Positions 47,815 to 57,030 of a stretch of DNA of 64,000 nt are shown here, in pieces. Position 1 is the stretch's first letter, and the number at the start of each line of letters is the position of its first letter. The DNA comes from Gemmatimonas phototrophica. GTDB lineage: Bacteria > Gemmatimonadota > Gemmatimonadetes > Gemmatimonadales > Gemmatimonadaceae. Made by a program: the position numbers and the translations under genes. The stretch spans positions 124,001 to 188,000 of the forward strand of contig CAMBNV010000004.1 of the NCBI GenBank assembly GCA_945869195.1, read 5' to 3'. The notes beneath the pieces are model-generated. The model had not been told where the DNA came from. It saw only the letters and a list, made by a program, of their open reading frames with translations, and did not search any database.

Positions 47815-48330
47815 TTATTGAATCGGTGCGGTGGAGGACGCCTCCGACTCCTCGCCCAAGAGTGCAACGACCTCCTTCTCGATCGCTACTGGCTCGTCGC
47901 TGGGGCCGTATCGCTTGAGCACTGCGCCGTCGTGGCCCACGAGAAACTTCGTGAAGTTCCACTTGATTGCCCTAGAACCCAGTAGCCCGGGGCGTTCGGT
48001 TTTTAGGTGGCGCCAGAGCGGGTGTGTCTGGTCGCCGTTCACCTCCACTTTTGCGAAGAGCGGAAAGGTCACGCCGTAGGTCGTCGAGCAGAACGTCTCG
48101 ATCTCCTGCTCCGTCCCCGGCTCCTGCGCGCCGAACTGGTTGCACGGAAAGCCGAGCACAGAGAAGCCGCGTGGGGCGAGGCGCCTGTGCATCGACTCGA
48201 GCCCAGTGTACTGCGGCGTGAAGCCGCATCGGCTCGCGACGTTCACGACAAGGAGCAGCTGTCCGCGGTAGAGCTCGAGGGTGGTCGGAGTGCCGTCGAG
48301 CGTCGTGAGTGGGATCTCGTAGATGGACAT
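47815..48330 (-). CDS. glutathione peroxidase family (thioredoxin-dependent type) protein
   Basis: 171 residues. Peroxidatic Cys in VNVASRCGFTPQY, second Cys in LGFPCNQFGAQEPG, and the Trp/Asn of IKWNFTKFLVG complete the tetrad. The Cys (not selenocysteine) form usually takes electrons from thioredoxin. Reduces lipid or hydrogen peroxides. No signal peptide. Short acidic C-terminal extension. Confidence 0.93.
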   Translation of the reverse strand: MSIYEIPLTTLDGTPTTLELYRGQLLLVVNVASRCGFTPQYTGLESMHRRLAPRGFSVLGFPCNQFGAQEPGTEQEIETFCSTTYGVTFPLFAKVEVNGDQTHPLWRHLKTERPGLLGSRAIKWNFTKFLVGHDGAVLKRYGPSDEPVAIEKEVVALLGEESEASSTAPIQ

Positions 48331-48399
48331 GGGCGAGGGCTGAAGACTGAAACAGGAGGACGGCAGAGAACCTGACGGTGGAGCATCAGCGCGGAGTGC

Positions 48400-49212
48400 T
48401 CATGGCACGGCTTCGTTGTCGAGCACCGGCGTGAGTCGAGGACGCTTTGCGGTGATGCCGTCGCCCGAGGAGCGACCGCGCGCATGGCGCCAGGCCCACG
48501 GAATGAAGTAGTCGCGCGTCCAGCGTAACTCCCTCGCCAGGCGTCGCACCGTCGACGGCGGCGATTGCGGTGGCAGCGGGTCGGCCCAGCGACCGTCGGT
48601 GTGCGGCAGGCCGAGCGCCTGCGCGAGCGCGGCCGCGATGCGTCGGTGCCCTTCGGTGTTGGCATGCAACCGGTCATCGCCCCAGAATCGCGGATCGGTC
48701 ACGAACGCATGCGATGCGAGATCCACGACAATCGTTCCTGTCTCGCGCGAGACGTCGCGTACCGCCTGGTTGAACGCGCGCAGCTGTGGCGCCGCGCGGC
48801 GAGCGAACGGCATCACGTCGGAGAGGTCCGGCATGGTGATCGTCAGCACCGTCGCGCCCACGTCGCGCAGCGCGCGCTGCATGGCGCGGAGGTCGCGGAT
48901 CACCGGTGCAAGCTGAAAGCCATTCCGGATCACGTCGTTGGTGCCCGCGAAGACGGTCGCAAGATCGGGCTTCATGGCGAGTGCTGGGGCGAGCTGTTCG
49001 TCTCGGATCTCCCGCGTCCGGCGGCCCCGGATCGCGAGGTTGGCATACAGGAGCGGACCGGCCTCGGGATGCGACAGCGCGCGCGCCCGCGCCACGTGGG
49101 TGGCGAGCCGGTCGGCCCAGCCACGGTAGCGACCCGGTGCGATCACGTCATCGAGTCCCTCGGTGGAGCTGTCGCCGATGGCGACGTAGCGGTCGAACCG
49201 CGACACGGTCAC
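48400..49212 (-). CDS. SGNH/GDSL-family hydrolase
   Basis: About 270 residues. Block I YVAIGDSSTEG with nucleophile Ser, block II Asn region LAIRGRRT, block III TVFAGTNDVI and block V DRLHANTEG with Asp and His. No signal peptide. Likely a cytoplasmic esterase or lipase. The longest frame starts at TTG (49260) inside the upstream gene; GTG at 49212 or 49206 is more plausible, though no clear ribosome binding site decides. Confidence 0.85.
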   Translation of the reverse strand: MTVSRFDRYVAIGDSSTEGLDDVIAPGRYRGWADRLATHVARARALSHPEAGPLLYANLAIRGRRTREIRDEQLAPALAMKPDLATVFAGTNDVIRNGFQLAPVIRDLRAMQRALRDVGATVLTITMPDLSDVMPFARRAAPQLRAFNQAVRDVSRETGTIVVDLASHAFVTDPRFWGDDRLHANTEGHRRIAAALAQALGLPHTDGRWADPLPPQSPPSTVRRLARELRWTRDYFIPWAWRHARGRSSGDGITAKRPRLTPVLDNEAVP

Positions 49213-49243
49213 CAGGGCAGGCTCGTCACGACATCCAATGGCC

Positions 49244-49480
49244 TTAAGGAGTGTTCGCAAGCGAATCTGCGAGTTGGCGCCGCGCGCGTGCCGAATCGCT
49301 CACGGCGAGCGCGCCCTTCACCACGCGGGCCCCGGGGAGCACCGATGTGCCGATAACGGAGTCGAGCGTGCGCTGCTGTACGACGGTGCGGGTCGGTGAC
49401 TTGGGCGCTTCCACCTTCGGACCGCAGGCGATCGCGACCTTGAGCATAGCGAAGGACAAGAGAATGGCGACTGGTCGCAC
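49244..49480 (-). CDS. small lipoprotein of unknown function
   Basis: 78 residues with a GTG start; GAGGAG lies exactly 6 bases before it, which decides the start. The signal RPVAILLSFAMLKVAIAC has a lipobox. The mature part is short and polar (KVEAPKSPTRTVVQQR, then a helix ending ARRQLADSLANTP). No family recognised. Immediately upstream of the SGNH hydrolase gene. Confidence 0.7.
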   Translation of the reverse strand: MRPVAILLSFAMLKVAIACGPKVEAPKSPTRTVVQQRTLDSVIGTSVLPGARVVKGALAVSDSARARRQLADSLANTP

Positions 49481-49611
49481 GGGGTACTCCTCAGTGGGAA
49501 CAGAGTGAACGTTAGCGACGCCGCTGACGAAAACCGCCCCCATCTCGCCATTCTTTTCGTCCCGGTGAATCGTTCCGGGGTGATTATGACGCAACGTCAA
49601 GGCTCGCTACC

Positions 49612-49821
49612 ATGACGCACACCGTGAACCGATTCCTTCAGGTCGCCCTCGCGACCGCCCTGACGCTCACGCCGATGAGCGCCAAGGCGCTTCTCATAAT
49701 CTCGGAAGTCGGGGCTGCGCTCGTCGCGACACTACGGGTGGAGCCACATCCCAATCTCCCACCGCGCCCTGAGATGCGGGGGCAGGGCCTGGGGTCTACC
49801 CTCTCCTGTCTCCCGATTTAA
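49612..49821 (+). CDS. doubtful small secreted ORF
   Basis: 69 codons whose first 26 resemble a signal peptide (RFLQVALATALTLTPMSAKA). The rest looks non-homologous and proline-rich, and may be the decayed start of a lost secreted protein. It overlaps the end of the MBL hydrolase gene by 4 bases. Weak evidence. Confidence 0.25.
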   Translation: MTHTVNRFLQVALATALTLTPMSAKALLIISEVGAALVATLRVEPHPNLPPRPEMRGQGLGSTLSCLPI

Positions 49822-50753
49822 TACACGCCGAGATCCCGCGCCGCGACGACACGGCGCGAATACCCAGCGCGCGCGAGCTCCGCGACCAGTCCCGCGTCAT
49901 CGGTGCCCCAATACAACTGATGATAGAGGACCAACTGGATGGCCCGAGCGCGCGTCGCGATCGCTGCGAGCTCTTCGGTGCTCGTGTGTGCGCGCGCATG
50001 ATACCGTTGCCACTCGGGTGGTCGTGAGGTGAAGCGTTCAGCGGAGTAGACTTCGTGCACGAGCAGGTCACACCCGTTGCAAGCCGCGACCACGGCCTCA
50101 CTCGCGCGTGTGTCGCCCGAGATCACGATCGAGCGGTCCACCGAGTCAAACCGATAGCCGAACGCCACCTCCCAATCGCCATGCGGGACCGCGAAGGCCG
50201 TGACCTTGATGTTTCCATCGTCGAAGACCATCCCAGGCACAATCTCGTGCACATTCACCTGGTAGCCCGTCTCGTTGGCCGGTTCAAGGCCGTCAAGGCG
50301 ATTGCGAATGTCGGCCGCGTAGGCGGCGAGGAGATGATCGACCATCGCCTGTGTGCCGGGGGGACCGTAGAGCTCTAGCGGCGTACTGCGCTCGAGTACC
50401 CAGGCGCTCAGGATCAGGTCGGGGAGACCGACGGTGTGGTCCGAATGCAGGTGCGTAAGAAAAAGTACCTTGAGGTGCTTCGGGTCGAGCGCCTCGAAGC
50501 CCAGGCGCGCGGCGGCCGCGGCACGACGGACGATACCCGGGCCCGCGTCGACGAGATACGAGCGGCCGTTGCGCACCACACTCACCGCGGGGCCGCTGCG
50601 GTCGGGGTCGGAGTTGGGCGTACCGGTGCCGAGCATTACGACCTGCGTCAACGGTGCCTGTGCACGCGCCGCAGGCGCCGCGAACGGCGTAAGCGCGAGC
50701 ACCGGGGTGAGCGCGGCGGCGAGGGAACGCCGGATGGCGACGCCGTACCTCAC
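49818..50753 (-). CDS. secreted metallo-beta-lactamase-fold hydrolase (RNase Z/AHL-lactonase-like)
   Basis: 311 residues with a signal peptide to about ARAQA. MBL motif FLTHLHSDHTVGLPDL, later VPHGDWEVAFGYRFD, ISGDTRASEAVV and HARAHTSTEEL give the usual two-zinc ligands. The closest look is the RNase Z-like/arylsulfatase-type branch, but export argues against an RNA substrate. The ATG overlaps the S9 peptidase stop by 4 bases, so they are co-translated. Confidence 0.87.
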   Translation of the reverse strand: MRYGVAIRRSLAAALTPVLALTPFAAPAARAQAPLTQVVMLGTGTPNSDPDRSGPAVSVVRNGRSYLVDAGPGIVRRAAAAARLGFEALDPKHLKVLFLTHLHSDHTVGLPDLILSAWVLERSTPLELYGPPGTQAMVDHLLAAYAADIRNRLDGLEPANETGYQVNVHEIVPGMVFDDGNIKVTAFAVPHGDWEVAFGYRFDSVDRSIVISGDTRASEAVVAACNGCDLLVHEVYSAERFTSRPPEWQRYHARAHTSTEELAAIATRARAIQLVLYHQLYWGTDDAGLVAELARAGYSRRVVAARDLGVY

Positions 50754-52927
50754 ATCACCGGCTTGAGCTTGCGCTCGAGGTAGCCGGCGATCGCGGCATT
50801 GACGCGCTTCTGATTCTCATGCCGCATGAAGTGGTGCGTGTCATCGACGATTGTGATCTCCTCGACCTCGACCTTCTGCTCGCGGAGGCGCTGCATCAGG
50901 TCCACCGTCTGCGAGAAGCGTACGTTGCGGTCGTCGTCCGCATGGATGAGGAGTGCGGGTGACCGCCACGAGCGCACCGAACTCACCGGCGACGACTGCC
51001 ACGCGACCCGAGCCATCGATTCCACTTCAGTCATGGGCCGTTCGAAGCGAAAGGTACCGGCACCGAATCGATTGCCGGAATCACTTGTCCAGTCGTGCAC
51101 GCCGTGAATATCCACGCCGGCCGCAAACAGGTCGGAGTCGCGGCCAAGCGCGAGTGCGGTGAGATAGCCGCCGTAGCTGCCGCCGTAGAGGGCGATGCGC
51201 GCGGGATCGACATTTGCCTGCGCGCGCAGCCACTCGCCGGCGGCCTTCACGTCGAGATATTCGCTCGCGCCGGCGATGCCAGCGTTCGGCGCGCGCTGGA
51301 AGTCGTGGCCGTATCCAATGCCGAGCCGGTAGTTGATCGCGAGCACCACGAAGCCGCGGTTCGCGAGGTACTGATTCTGTGCATAGGCGTTCCAGTAGTA
51401 GTCGCCGTAGTGCCAACCGAGGAGCATCTGGCGCGACGGGCCGCCGTGCACATAGACGACGGCCGGCTTGCGTGCCGTGCCGCCACGGGGCGGCTCGAAG
51501 AGCTGCGCATGAATCGTCAGACCGTCGATCGATTTATAGATGACCTGCTTGGGCACGACGAGTTGCGCCGAGGGAAAGTCCGTTGGTATCCGAGCGGCCC
51601 CGAGCCAGCGGCGCGGTGTGGTGGCGGCGGCACGGGCATCTCCGGCAGCCTCGAGCACAAACGGCACCGGTGGCTTCTGTGCGGTGCCGCCAATTGCGGC
51701 GATGCGGCCGGTGCTCATGGAGACCGGGGTCCACTCAAGTCCGGTGCCTGGCGTGAGCACCTCGGGCGCCACGCGATCGACCGGCGCGCGCACCAGATGA
51801 CGACGGTCGATGTCGCCCGCCGTGTTCCCGAGATTTCCCGCGTACAACAGGAACCGGCCATCGCTCGAGAGCGTGACATGCTCAGCGATGTGATCGCCTG
51901 GCGTCAGCAGCAACGGGGCGTCGTTTCCGCCCGCAGAGATCGAATAGAGATGCGACCAGCCATCCTGCATGCTCATGAATGCCAGGCGATCACCAGCTGC
52001 CCAGTTCAGGTTCGTTCCGCCGTGCGTACTCGGGACACTGCCGCGCAACGACGCCTCGCTCGCCCAGCGTAGCTTCGCCTCGCCGGTCGCCGCGTCGGCG
52101 ATCCAGATACTCCATGGTGCCGGCTGGATCTCGAGCGAGTTCACGGCGGCGCCTCCGGCACCGGGGCGTCGGACAAAGGCAATCTGCTTTCCGTCGCCAG
52201 ACCAGCGGGGCGAGGCATCGCGATTGGTGCTCGGAGCCAGGTACAGGATCGGTGTGGTCGCATTGCTGTAGATGCCGATGAACCCATGATCGCCGCGCCC
52301 ACTCACGAACGCGATGCGCGACCCGTCGGGTGAGAACTGCGCCTCACCCGCGCTGCCGCGTTGGTCAAAGAGCCGTCTGGCCGGCCCAGAGCCGTCGATG
52401 GCAATCGACCAGAGCTGGCGCGCGCGTTCGAACACCACAACGTCGCTGCGCGGGGAGATGACGGGATTTACGCCATCCCCCAAGGAGATCGGCATGCCTC
52501 CGGCAAATGGAACGGCCCACAGCTCAACCTTCACTGGCGTTGGTGTGCCCGTAGGATTCACCGGCAAGGCGTCGTCCCAGTTGGAGCCAAAGTCGCCACC
52601 GCGCAGGTAGACGACCCATCTGCCATCTGGGGAGATCTGGACGGCATTGAGCTCCTGGCCGTCGTCGGTTTCGAAGTTCGTCAGTCGCCGCTCGCCGAAG
52701 GCCGGACCCTCGGCGACCCAGACGTTACGACGGCCGCGCTCATTGAGCGTCCAGGCCAGCTTCTCGCCAGTGGCAGCGGCGGTGAGGTTCGTCGGAAACG
52801 GCGCACTCATCACCTGATCCAGCGTGAAGCTCGTCGAGGTGGTGGCGGGCTGTGCGAGCGCGAGTGTTGGGGCGAACGCGAATAGCGCAAACAGCGCGCG
52901 GACAGGCGTGCGAGATACGGGAATCAT
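50750..52927 (-). CDS. secreted S9 family (DPP IV/acylaminoacyl-type) peptidase
   Basis: 725 residues from the ATG at 52927, signal peptide ending LALAQP. Propeller region with WD40-like repeats (AQFSPDGSRIAFVSGRG, ASPRWSGDGKQIAFVRR), then the hydrolase domain with nucleophile GGSYGGYLTA, Asp in IHADDDRNVRF and His in DDTHHFMRHEN. Degrades peptides outside the cytoplasm. Coupled to the MBL hydrolase gene. Confidence 0.92.
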   Translation of the reverse strand: MIPVSRTPVRALFALFAFAPTLALAQPATTSTSFTLDQVMSAPFPTNLTAAATGEKLAWTLNERGRRNVWVAEGPAFGERRLTNFETDDGQELNAVQISPDGRWVVYLRGGDFGSNWDDALPVNPTGTPTPVKVELWAVPFAGGMPISLGDGVNPVISPRSDVVVFERARQLWSIAIDGSGPARRLFDQRGSAGEAQFSPDGSRIAFVSGRGDHGFIGIYSNATTPILYLAPSTNRDASPRWSGDGKQIAFVRRPGAGGAAVNSLEIQPAPWSIWIADAATGEAKLRWASEASLRGSVPSTHGGTNLNWAAGDRLAFMSMQDGWSHLYSISAGGNDAPLLLTPGDHIAEHVTLSSDGRFLLYAGNLGNTAGDIDRRHLVRAPVDRVAPEVLTPGTGLEWTPVSMSTGRIAAIGGTAQKPPVPFVLEAAGDARAAATTPRRWLGAARIPTDFPSAQLVVPKQVIYKSIDGLTIHAQLFEPPRGGTARKPAVVYVHGGPSRQMLLGWHYGDYYWNAYAQNQYLANRGFVVLAINYRLGIGYGHDFQRAPNAGIAGASEYLDVKAAGEWLRAQANVDPARIALYGGSYGGYLTALALGRDSDLFAAGVDIHGVHDWTSDSGNRFGAGTFRFERPMTEVESMARVAWQSSPVSSVRSWRSPALLIHADDDRNVRFSQTVDLMQRLREQKVEVEEITIVDDTHHFMRHENQKRVNAAIAGYLERKLKPVM

Positions 52928-53022
52928 TTGGCCTCGTGGGGTACGCTGGGGACGCAACCCCATCGTAGCCGTTCGTCGCACGTCGCGACAGAGGCAACTC
53001 CACGACACCAGGGACGCACGAA

Positions 53023-53044
53023 GGGGCGGCCGACTGGCCGCCCC
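53023..53044. terminator. GC hairpin downstream of the ettA remnant
   Basis: GGGGCGGCC, GACT loop, GGCCGCCCC. It lies between the truncated ettA copy and the S9 peptidase start on the minus strand. Confidence 0.5.
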
Positions 53045-53080
53045 CCGCCCTCCCCTTCCATCAATCAGCGGTTCCTAACC

Positions 53081-53281
53081 CACCAACGGCTTGAACTTGA
53101 TCCGATGCGGTTGATCCGCCCCCGCCCCCTTCCGTCGGCGGAGATCATCGATGGGCGCGCCGTAGTTCCCTTCGAACCAGACGACTTCCGAATCGAGGAA
53201 GTAGCGATCATGCGTGATCGCGACCACGGTCCCGGGGACGCTCTCCAGGAAATGCTCGAGCCACGCCACTGACTCGGCGTC
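53081..53281 (-). pseudogene. internally deleted duplicate of ettA
   Basis: Minus-strand sequence equals two separate parts of the nearby full ettA joined together. Bases 53081-53195 match 54717-54831 (the last ~38 codons, 2 mismatches) and 53193-53281 match 55708-55796 (the Walker B-proximal [14 protein letters not shown]...THDRYFLD part, 1 mismatch). The two pieces are joined at a shared TCG. The resulting frame reads [20 protein letters not shown]. It lacks both ATP sites and start, so it cannot be functional. Together with ettA it brackets the copper-monooxygenase-like gene. Confidence 0.85.
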
Positions 53282-53324
53282 GAGACGGGCATCGGCAGGC
53301 CGGTGTGGCCGGCGACCGCCGATC

Positions 53325-54650
53325 TTAGTACGCGTAGCCGAAGATGATGTTCATCTCGCCCGTGCTCTCCAGACCGAATCGGACGGTGGTGCCGGTGCTG
53401 TTGTTGTACGTGACGATGGACTTGAGCCCCTGTCCCGGACCGAGGCGCACGGGTTGCGGGAGGATCAGGAAGGCCGGGTGCTCCCAGTCGGTGTTCTCGT
53501 AGATCGTCTCGCCGTCGCGCGGCCCGCCCACGACCTTCACGATGAAGCGCTCCCCGAGGCGATGCGTGTGCGAGGTGAGCGCGAAGATCGTGGTCGAGTC
53601 GCTGACGGTGAAGACCTTCTCGAGAGTCGTGCGTTGGCCGGCGGGGAGCATGATCGATTGATTCGCCCAGTTCAGCGTCTGGGCCACCTTCGTCACCTGC
53701 GCGACCGGGATCGTGAAGAGGTTGACCGCGGCCTCGCCCGTGATGGGGGTGTCGCCTGCGTTCGCATAATGGACGTTGAGGTCGAGGCCGGTGCCGGCCG
53801 GGACCTTGAGCGCGACGCCGCCGGGGAACTCGTAGGCGAACTCCGGTTGCATGGAGCCGCCGAAGAAGACGTGATACCCCATCGTCAGCATGTTCGCGAC
53901 GTTCATCGACCCGTCGGCGTTGCGGATGTCACGGACGGTGTCCCACGGCGGCACGAAGAGCGGCGGGATCCCCGGCGCGAGCCCGTAGATCACGAAGTGG
54001 TGACTGTTGGGCCGCATGCGGAACTGGATGCGGCGCACGTACAGGTCCGTGGTGGTCGTCGCGCGGCGATACATGAAGAGCTCGCGCTCGAACCTCGGGG
54101 CGACGATGAAGGGCTCCACACGCAGCTGGATGCCGCTCCCGGCGGCCGGCGGCTCGAGCGGCTGGAACGCCGCCTGCACCTGTGGCGTGGGATCGCGGAG
54201 GAGCGCCGCGTCGGCCACCTCGCCGCGCCGCGGCGCGCCCGCCGCGATCCACTGCACGAGGAACTCCACCTGTCCCGCCGAGAGCGGGGCGCGGCCCACC
54301 GGCATCACGGGCCCCAGGTCGAGCGGGAGGCGATGCGTGGGCGCGAGCAGCCGATGGTAGAGGAGCGAACTGTCGGGCTTGCCCGGCACGACACGGCGCA
54401 GGCCCGCGGTGCGTGCGACGGTGTGGGTCGGCGTGGCGTTGACGAGCGCCTCGTACGCGCCGCCGCCCGTCAGCGCGAAGGTGCCGGATCCGCCGACGTG
54501 ACATCCGCTGCTCGCGCAGGTCGGGACGAGGATCTCGTTCTGCAGTCGGGCGAAGCTGCCGTCGACCGCGACGGTGCTGGCCGGGGAGTCGGCCGCACCG
54601 CAGGCAAGCGTGCAGAGGAGGAGAGGTGCAACGAGGCCGTGGAGGCGCAT
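53325..54650 (-). CDS. lipoprotein with a haem c motif and a copper type II monooxygenase-like (PHM) region
   Basis: 441 residues. Signal [17 protein letters not shown] has a lipobox. Residues ~30-150 resemble a cytochrome-c-like domain with one CX4CH motif ([11 protein letters not shown]) and a distal Met in GPVMPVG. The rest resembles the two-domain copper type II ascorbate-dependent monooxygenases: [27 protein letters not shown] and STGEMNIIF supply the His and Met copper ligands. A periplasmic redox enzyme is inferred; substrate unknown. It lies between two ettA-derived repeats. Confidence 0.75.
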   Translation of the reverse strand: MRLHGLVAPLLLCTLACGAADSPASTVAVDGSFARLQNEILVPTCASSGCHVGGSGTFALTGGGAYEALVNATPTHTVARTAGLRRVVPGKPDSSLLYHRLLAPTHRLPLDLGPVMPVGRAPLSAGQVEFLVQWIAAGAPRRGEVADAALLRDPTPQVQAAFQPLEPPAAGSGIQLRVEPFIVAPRFERELFMYRRATTTTDLYVRRIQFRMRPNSHHFVIYGLAPGIPPLFVPPWDTVRDIRNADGSMNVANMLTMGYHVFFGGSMQPEFAYEFPGGVALKVPAGTGLDLNVHYANAGDTPITGEAAVNLFTIPVAQVTKVAQTLNWANQSIMLPAGQRTTLEKVFTVSDSTTIFALTSHTHRLGERFIVKVVGGPRDGETIYENTDWEHPAFLILPQPVRLGPGQGLKSIVTYNNSTGTTVRFGLESTGEMNIIFGYAY

Positions 54651-54710
54651 AGGGGAGACGTTACCGAATGGGTTCTGCGGGCGCCACCAGGACGGTGCGA
54701 CCGCCGGTGT

Positions 54711-56384
54711 TCAGCGCACCAACGGCTTGAACTTGATCCGATGCGGTTGATCCGCCCCCGCCCCCTTCCGTCGGCGGAGATCATCGATGTACGCGCCGTA
54801 GTTCCCTTCGAACCAGACGACTTCCGAATCGCCCTCAAACGCCAGGATATGCGTCGCAAGTCGGTCGAGGAACCACCGGTCATGCGAGATCACGACCGCG
54901 CAGCCCGAATAGTCCACCAGGGCCTCTTCCAGCGCGCGGAGCGTATCGACGTCGAGGTCGTTCGTCGGTTCGTCGAGGAGGAGCAGGTTGCCGCCGCTCA
55001 AGACCGTCTTCGCGAGATGCAATCGATTGCGCTCGCCGCCCGAGAGAATCCCGACCTTCTTCTGCTGGTCGGTGCCCTTGAAGTTGAACGTGGAGAGGTA
55101 CGCGCGCGTGTTCATCTCCTTCTTGCCGACCATGATCAGCTCAGTACCGCCGCTGATCTCCTCCCAGGCGGTCTTGTTGGGGTCGAGCGTGCGCGACTGG
55201 TCCACGTACGCGAGCTGTACCGTCTCGCCGACCTTGAGTTCACCGCCGTCGGGCTGCTCCTGCCCCGTGATCATCCGGAAGAGCGTCGACTTGCCGGCGC
55301 CGTTGGGACCGATCACGCCGACGATACCGCCACGCGGGAGCGAGAAGTCGAGCTTGTCGATGAGCAGCCGGTCCCCGAAGCCCTTGGACAACTTCTTCGC
55401 GATCACCACGTCGTTCCCGAGGCGCGGCGCCGGCGGGATGATGATCTCGTTGGCGTTGATCTTCTCGTTCTGCTCCTCGCTCATCATATCTTCGTAGTTC
55501 TGCACGCGGGCCTTGCTCTTGGCCTGCCGGGCCCGCGGCGCCATGCGCACCCACTCGAGCTCGCGTGCGAGCGAACGCTGGCGCGCCGAGGCGATCTTCT
55601 CTTCCTGCGCCATCCGCGTGCTCTTCTGGTCGAGCCAGCCGGAGTAGTTCCCCTCGTACGGGACCCCGCGGCCACGGTCGAGTTCGAGAATCCACTTCGC
55701 CACATTGTCGAGGAAGTAGCGATCATGCGTGATCGCGACCACGGTCCCGGGGAAGCTCTCCAGGAAATGCTCGAGCCACGCCACTGACTCGGCGTCCAGG
55801 TGGTTGGTCGGCTCGTCGAGGAGCAGCATGTCGGGCTCCTCGAGGAGCACGCGGCAGAGCGCAACACGACGACGCTCGCCGCCGGACAGGGTCTTTACGC
55901 CCGCGTCACCTGGTGGCAGACGCAGCGCGTCCATTGCGACCTCGATCTTGTTGTCGAGATTCCACAGGTCATGCGCATCAATCTGCTCCTGCACTCGGCC
56001 CTGCTCGTCGATGAGCTTGGTCATCTCCTCGTCGGTCATCGGTTCGGCGAACCGATGCGAGATCTCCTCGTAGCGCGTGAGCAGCCGGCGCGGCGCGGCC
56101 ACGGCGAGCTCCACGTTGCCGCGCACGTCGAGGGTCTCGTCGAGCTGCGGTTCCTGCGGGAGATAGCCGATCTTGGTGCCCTTATGGGCCCATGCCTCGC
56201 CCTGAAAGTCCTGATCGACGCCGGCCATGATCTTCAGCAGCGACGATTTGCCCGCGCCGTTCGGACCGAGCACGCCGATCTTGGCGCCGGGGTAGAATGA
56301 GAGCCAGATGTCGTCGAGGATGATGCGCGAAGGGGGGATGACCTTCTTCAGCCCCTTCATGACATAGATGAACTGTGGTGCCAT
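54711..56384 (-). CDS. ettA: energy-dependent translational throttle protein EttA (ABC-F)
   Basis: 557 residues. Two ABC domains without membrane segments: Walker [12 protein letters not shown] and [11 protein letters not shown], signatures [12 protein letters not shown] and [12 protein letters not shown], Walker [15 protein letters not shown] and [11 protein letters not shown]. The arm and linker ([21 protein letters not shown]) fit EttA, which gates the first peptide bond on the ribosome in response to ADP/ATP. ATG at 56384 is preferred over GTG at 56393 because AGAGGTGG lies 5 bases before the ATG. Confidence 0.96.
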   Translation of the reverse strand: MAPQFIYVMKGLKKVIPPSRIILDDIWLSFYPGAKIGVLGPNGAGKSSLLKIMAGVDQDFQGEAWAHKGTKIGYLPQEPQLDETLDVRGNVELAVAAPRRLLTRYEEISHRFAEPMTDEEMTKLIDEQGRVQEQIDAHDLWNLDNKIEVAMDALRLPPGDAGVKTLSGGERRRVALCRVLLEEPDMLLLDEPTNHLDAESVAWLEHFLESFPGTVVAITHDRYFLDNVAKWILELDRGRGVPYEGNYSGWLDQKSTRMAQEEKIASARQRSLARELEWVRMAPRARQAKSKARVQNYEDMMSEEQNEKINANEIIIPPAPRLGNDVVIAKKLSKGFGDRLLIDKLDFSLPRGGIVGVIGPNGAGKSTLFRMITGQEQPDGGELKVGETVQLAYVDQSRTLDPNKTAWEEISGGTELIMVGKKEMNTRAYLSTFNFKGTDQQKKVGILSGGERNRLHLAKTVLSGGNLLLLDEPTNDLDVDTLRALEEALVDYSGCAVVISHDRWFLDRLATHILAFEGDSEVVWFEGNYGAYIDDLRRRKGAGADQPHRIKFKPLVR

Positions 56385-56402
56385 ACTGACCACCTCTGTT
56401 TG

Positions 56403-56412
56403 TCACTATAGG
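56403..56412 (+). promoter_or_regulatory. core resembling a T7-like phage promoter
   Basis: TCACTATAGG is identical to the -8 to +2 core of T7-type promoters, but the upstream recognition bases differ. It lies just beyond the ettA ribosome binding site, where the foreign segment seems to begin. A ten-base match may be chance. Confidence 0.2.
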
Positions 56413-56505
56413 AAAACGCGTTACGGCTAACAATAATCGTGCGGCCTCGGCCTCGCTGGCTGCCCACGCTCTGGTTGGGGCGATTGTCCTCACACTCACC
56501 AATAC

Positions 56506-56542
56506 GAAAAGCCACCCCGTGATAAGGGTGGCTTCTTTTTTT
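56506..56542 (+). terminator. orphan rho-independent terminator
   Basis: AAAGCCACCC, a short loop, GGGTGGCTT and then TTCTTTTTTT on the plus strand. The gene on its left (ettA) points the other way, so this terminator has no gene to end. That supports a junction between 56400 and 56506. Confidence 0.75.
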
Positions 56543-56862
56543 CTTCTAATGCCTAATCTTGAGCGCCCAGAGGCGGACTTGGGCGGAGCGGAAGACGTCA
56601 GGGGCGTCTTTGCTGGCTTCCAGAGGTACCTATATGAGCGCCATGCTGCCTAATGGCTCGGGCAGGCGGCAGGCGTAGAGTCGTTTGCTACGTCGCGCCC
56701 GATGCTTGACCAAAGAACAAATGAGCCAGAGACGCGCGATGTCGTGCGTGAGCCGACTACCAACCAGATAATACCAACAGGGGAAGCGACTACGAAACAT
56801 CAAAGGGGCAGGAGCAGCGACTACTGCTCGTAATCGTTCGTATCAATCACACGCGATAGAAA

Positions 56863-57030
56863 ATGTTACTAACAGAAAATCATAAAAGATTAGCCCAAGA
56901 AGAAAAAGTAGGACGAGAGGAATGGACCAGCAGGTATGACGATGTGCGTAGCGACCTAAACCACTACATCAACGCGACTGGCCATCCCAATAAGGTATCG
57001 CGGATTGCAGCACCGACGGCAATTTTTCAA
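56863..57030 (+). CDS. 5' fragment of an unknown gene cut at a junction
   Basis: About 56 codons, hydrophilic and probably helical (LTENHKRLAQEEKVGREEW, then DDVRSDLNHYINATGHPNK). Beyond ~57030 the same frame enters the reverse complement of the epimerase gene, so the protein is truncated by a sequence junction. No family recognised. Confidence 0.35.

Noticed and set aside
53214-55787. 857-codon open frame on the plus strand
   Set aside because: It runs antisense through the ettA remnant, the copper-monooxygenase-like gene and ettA. It is Arg/Glu-rich reverse reading caused by high G+C, without domains.
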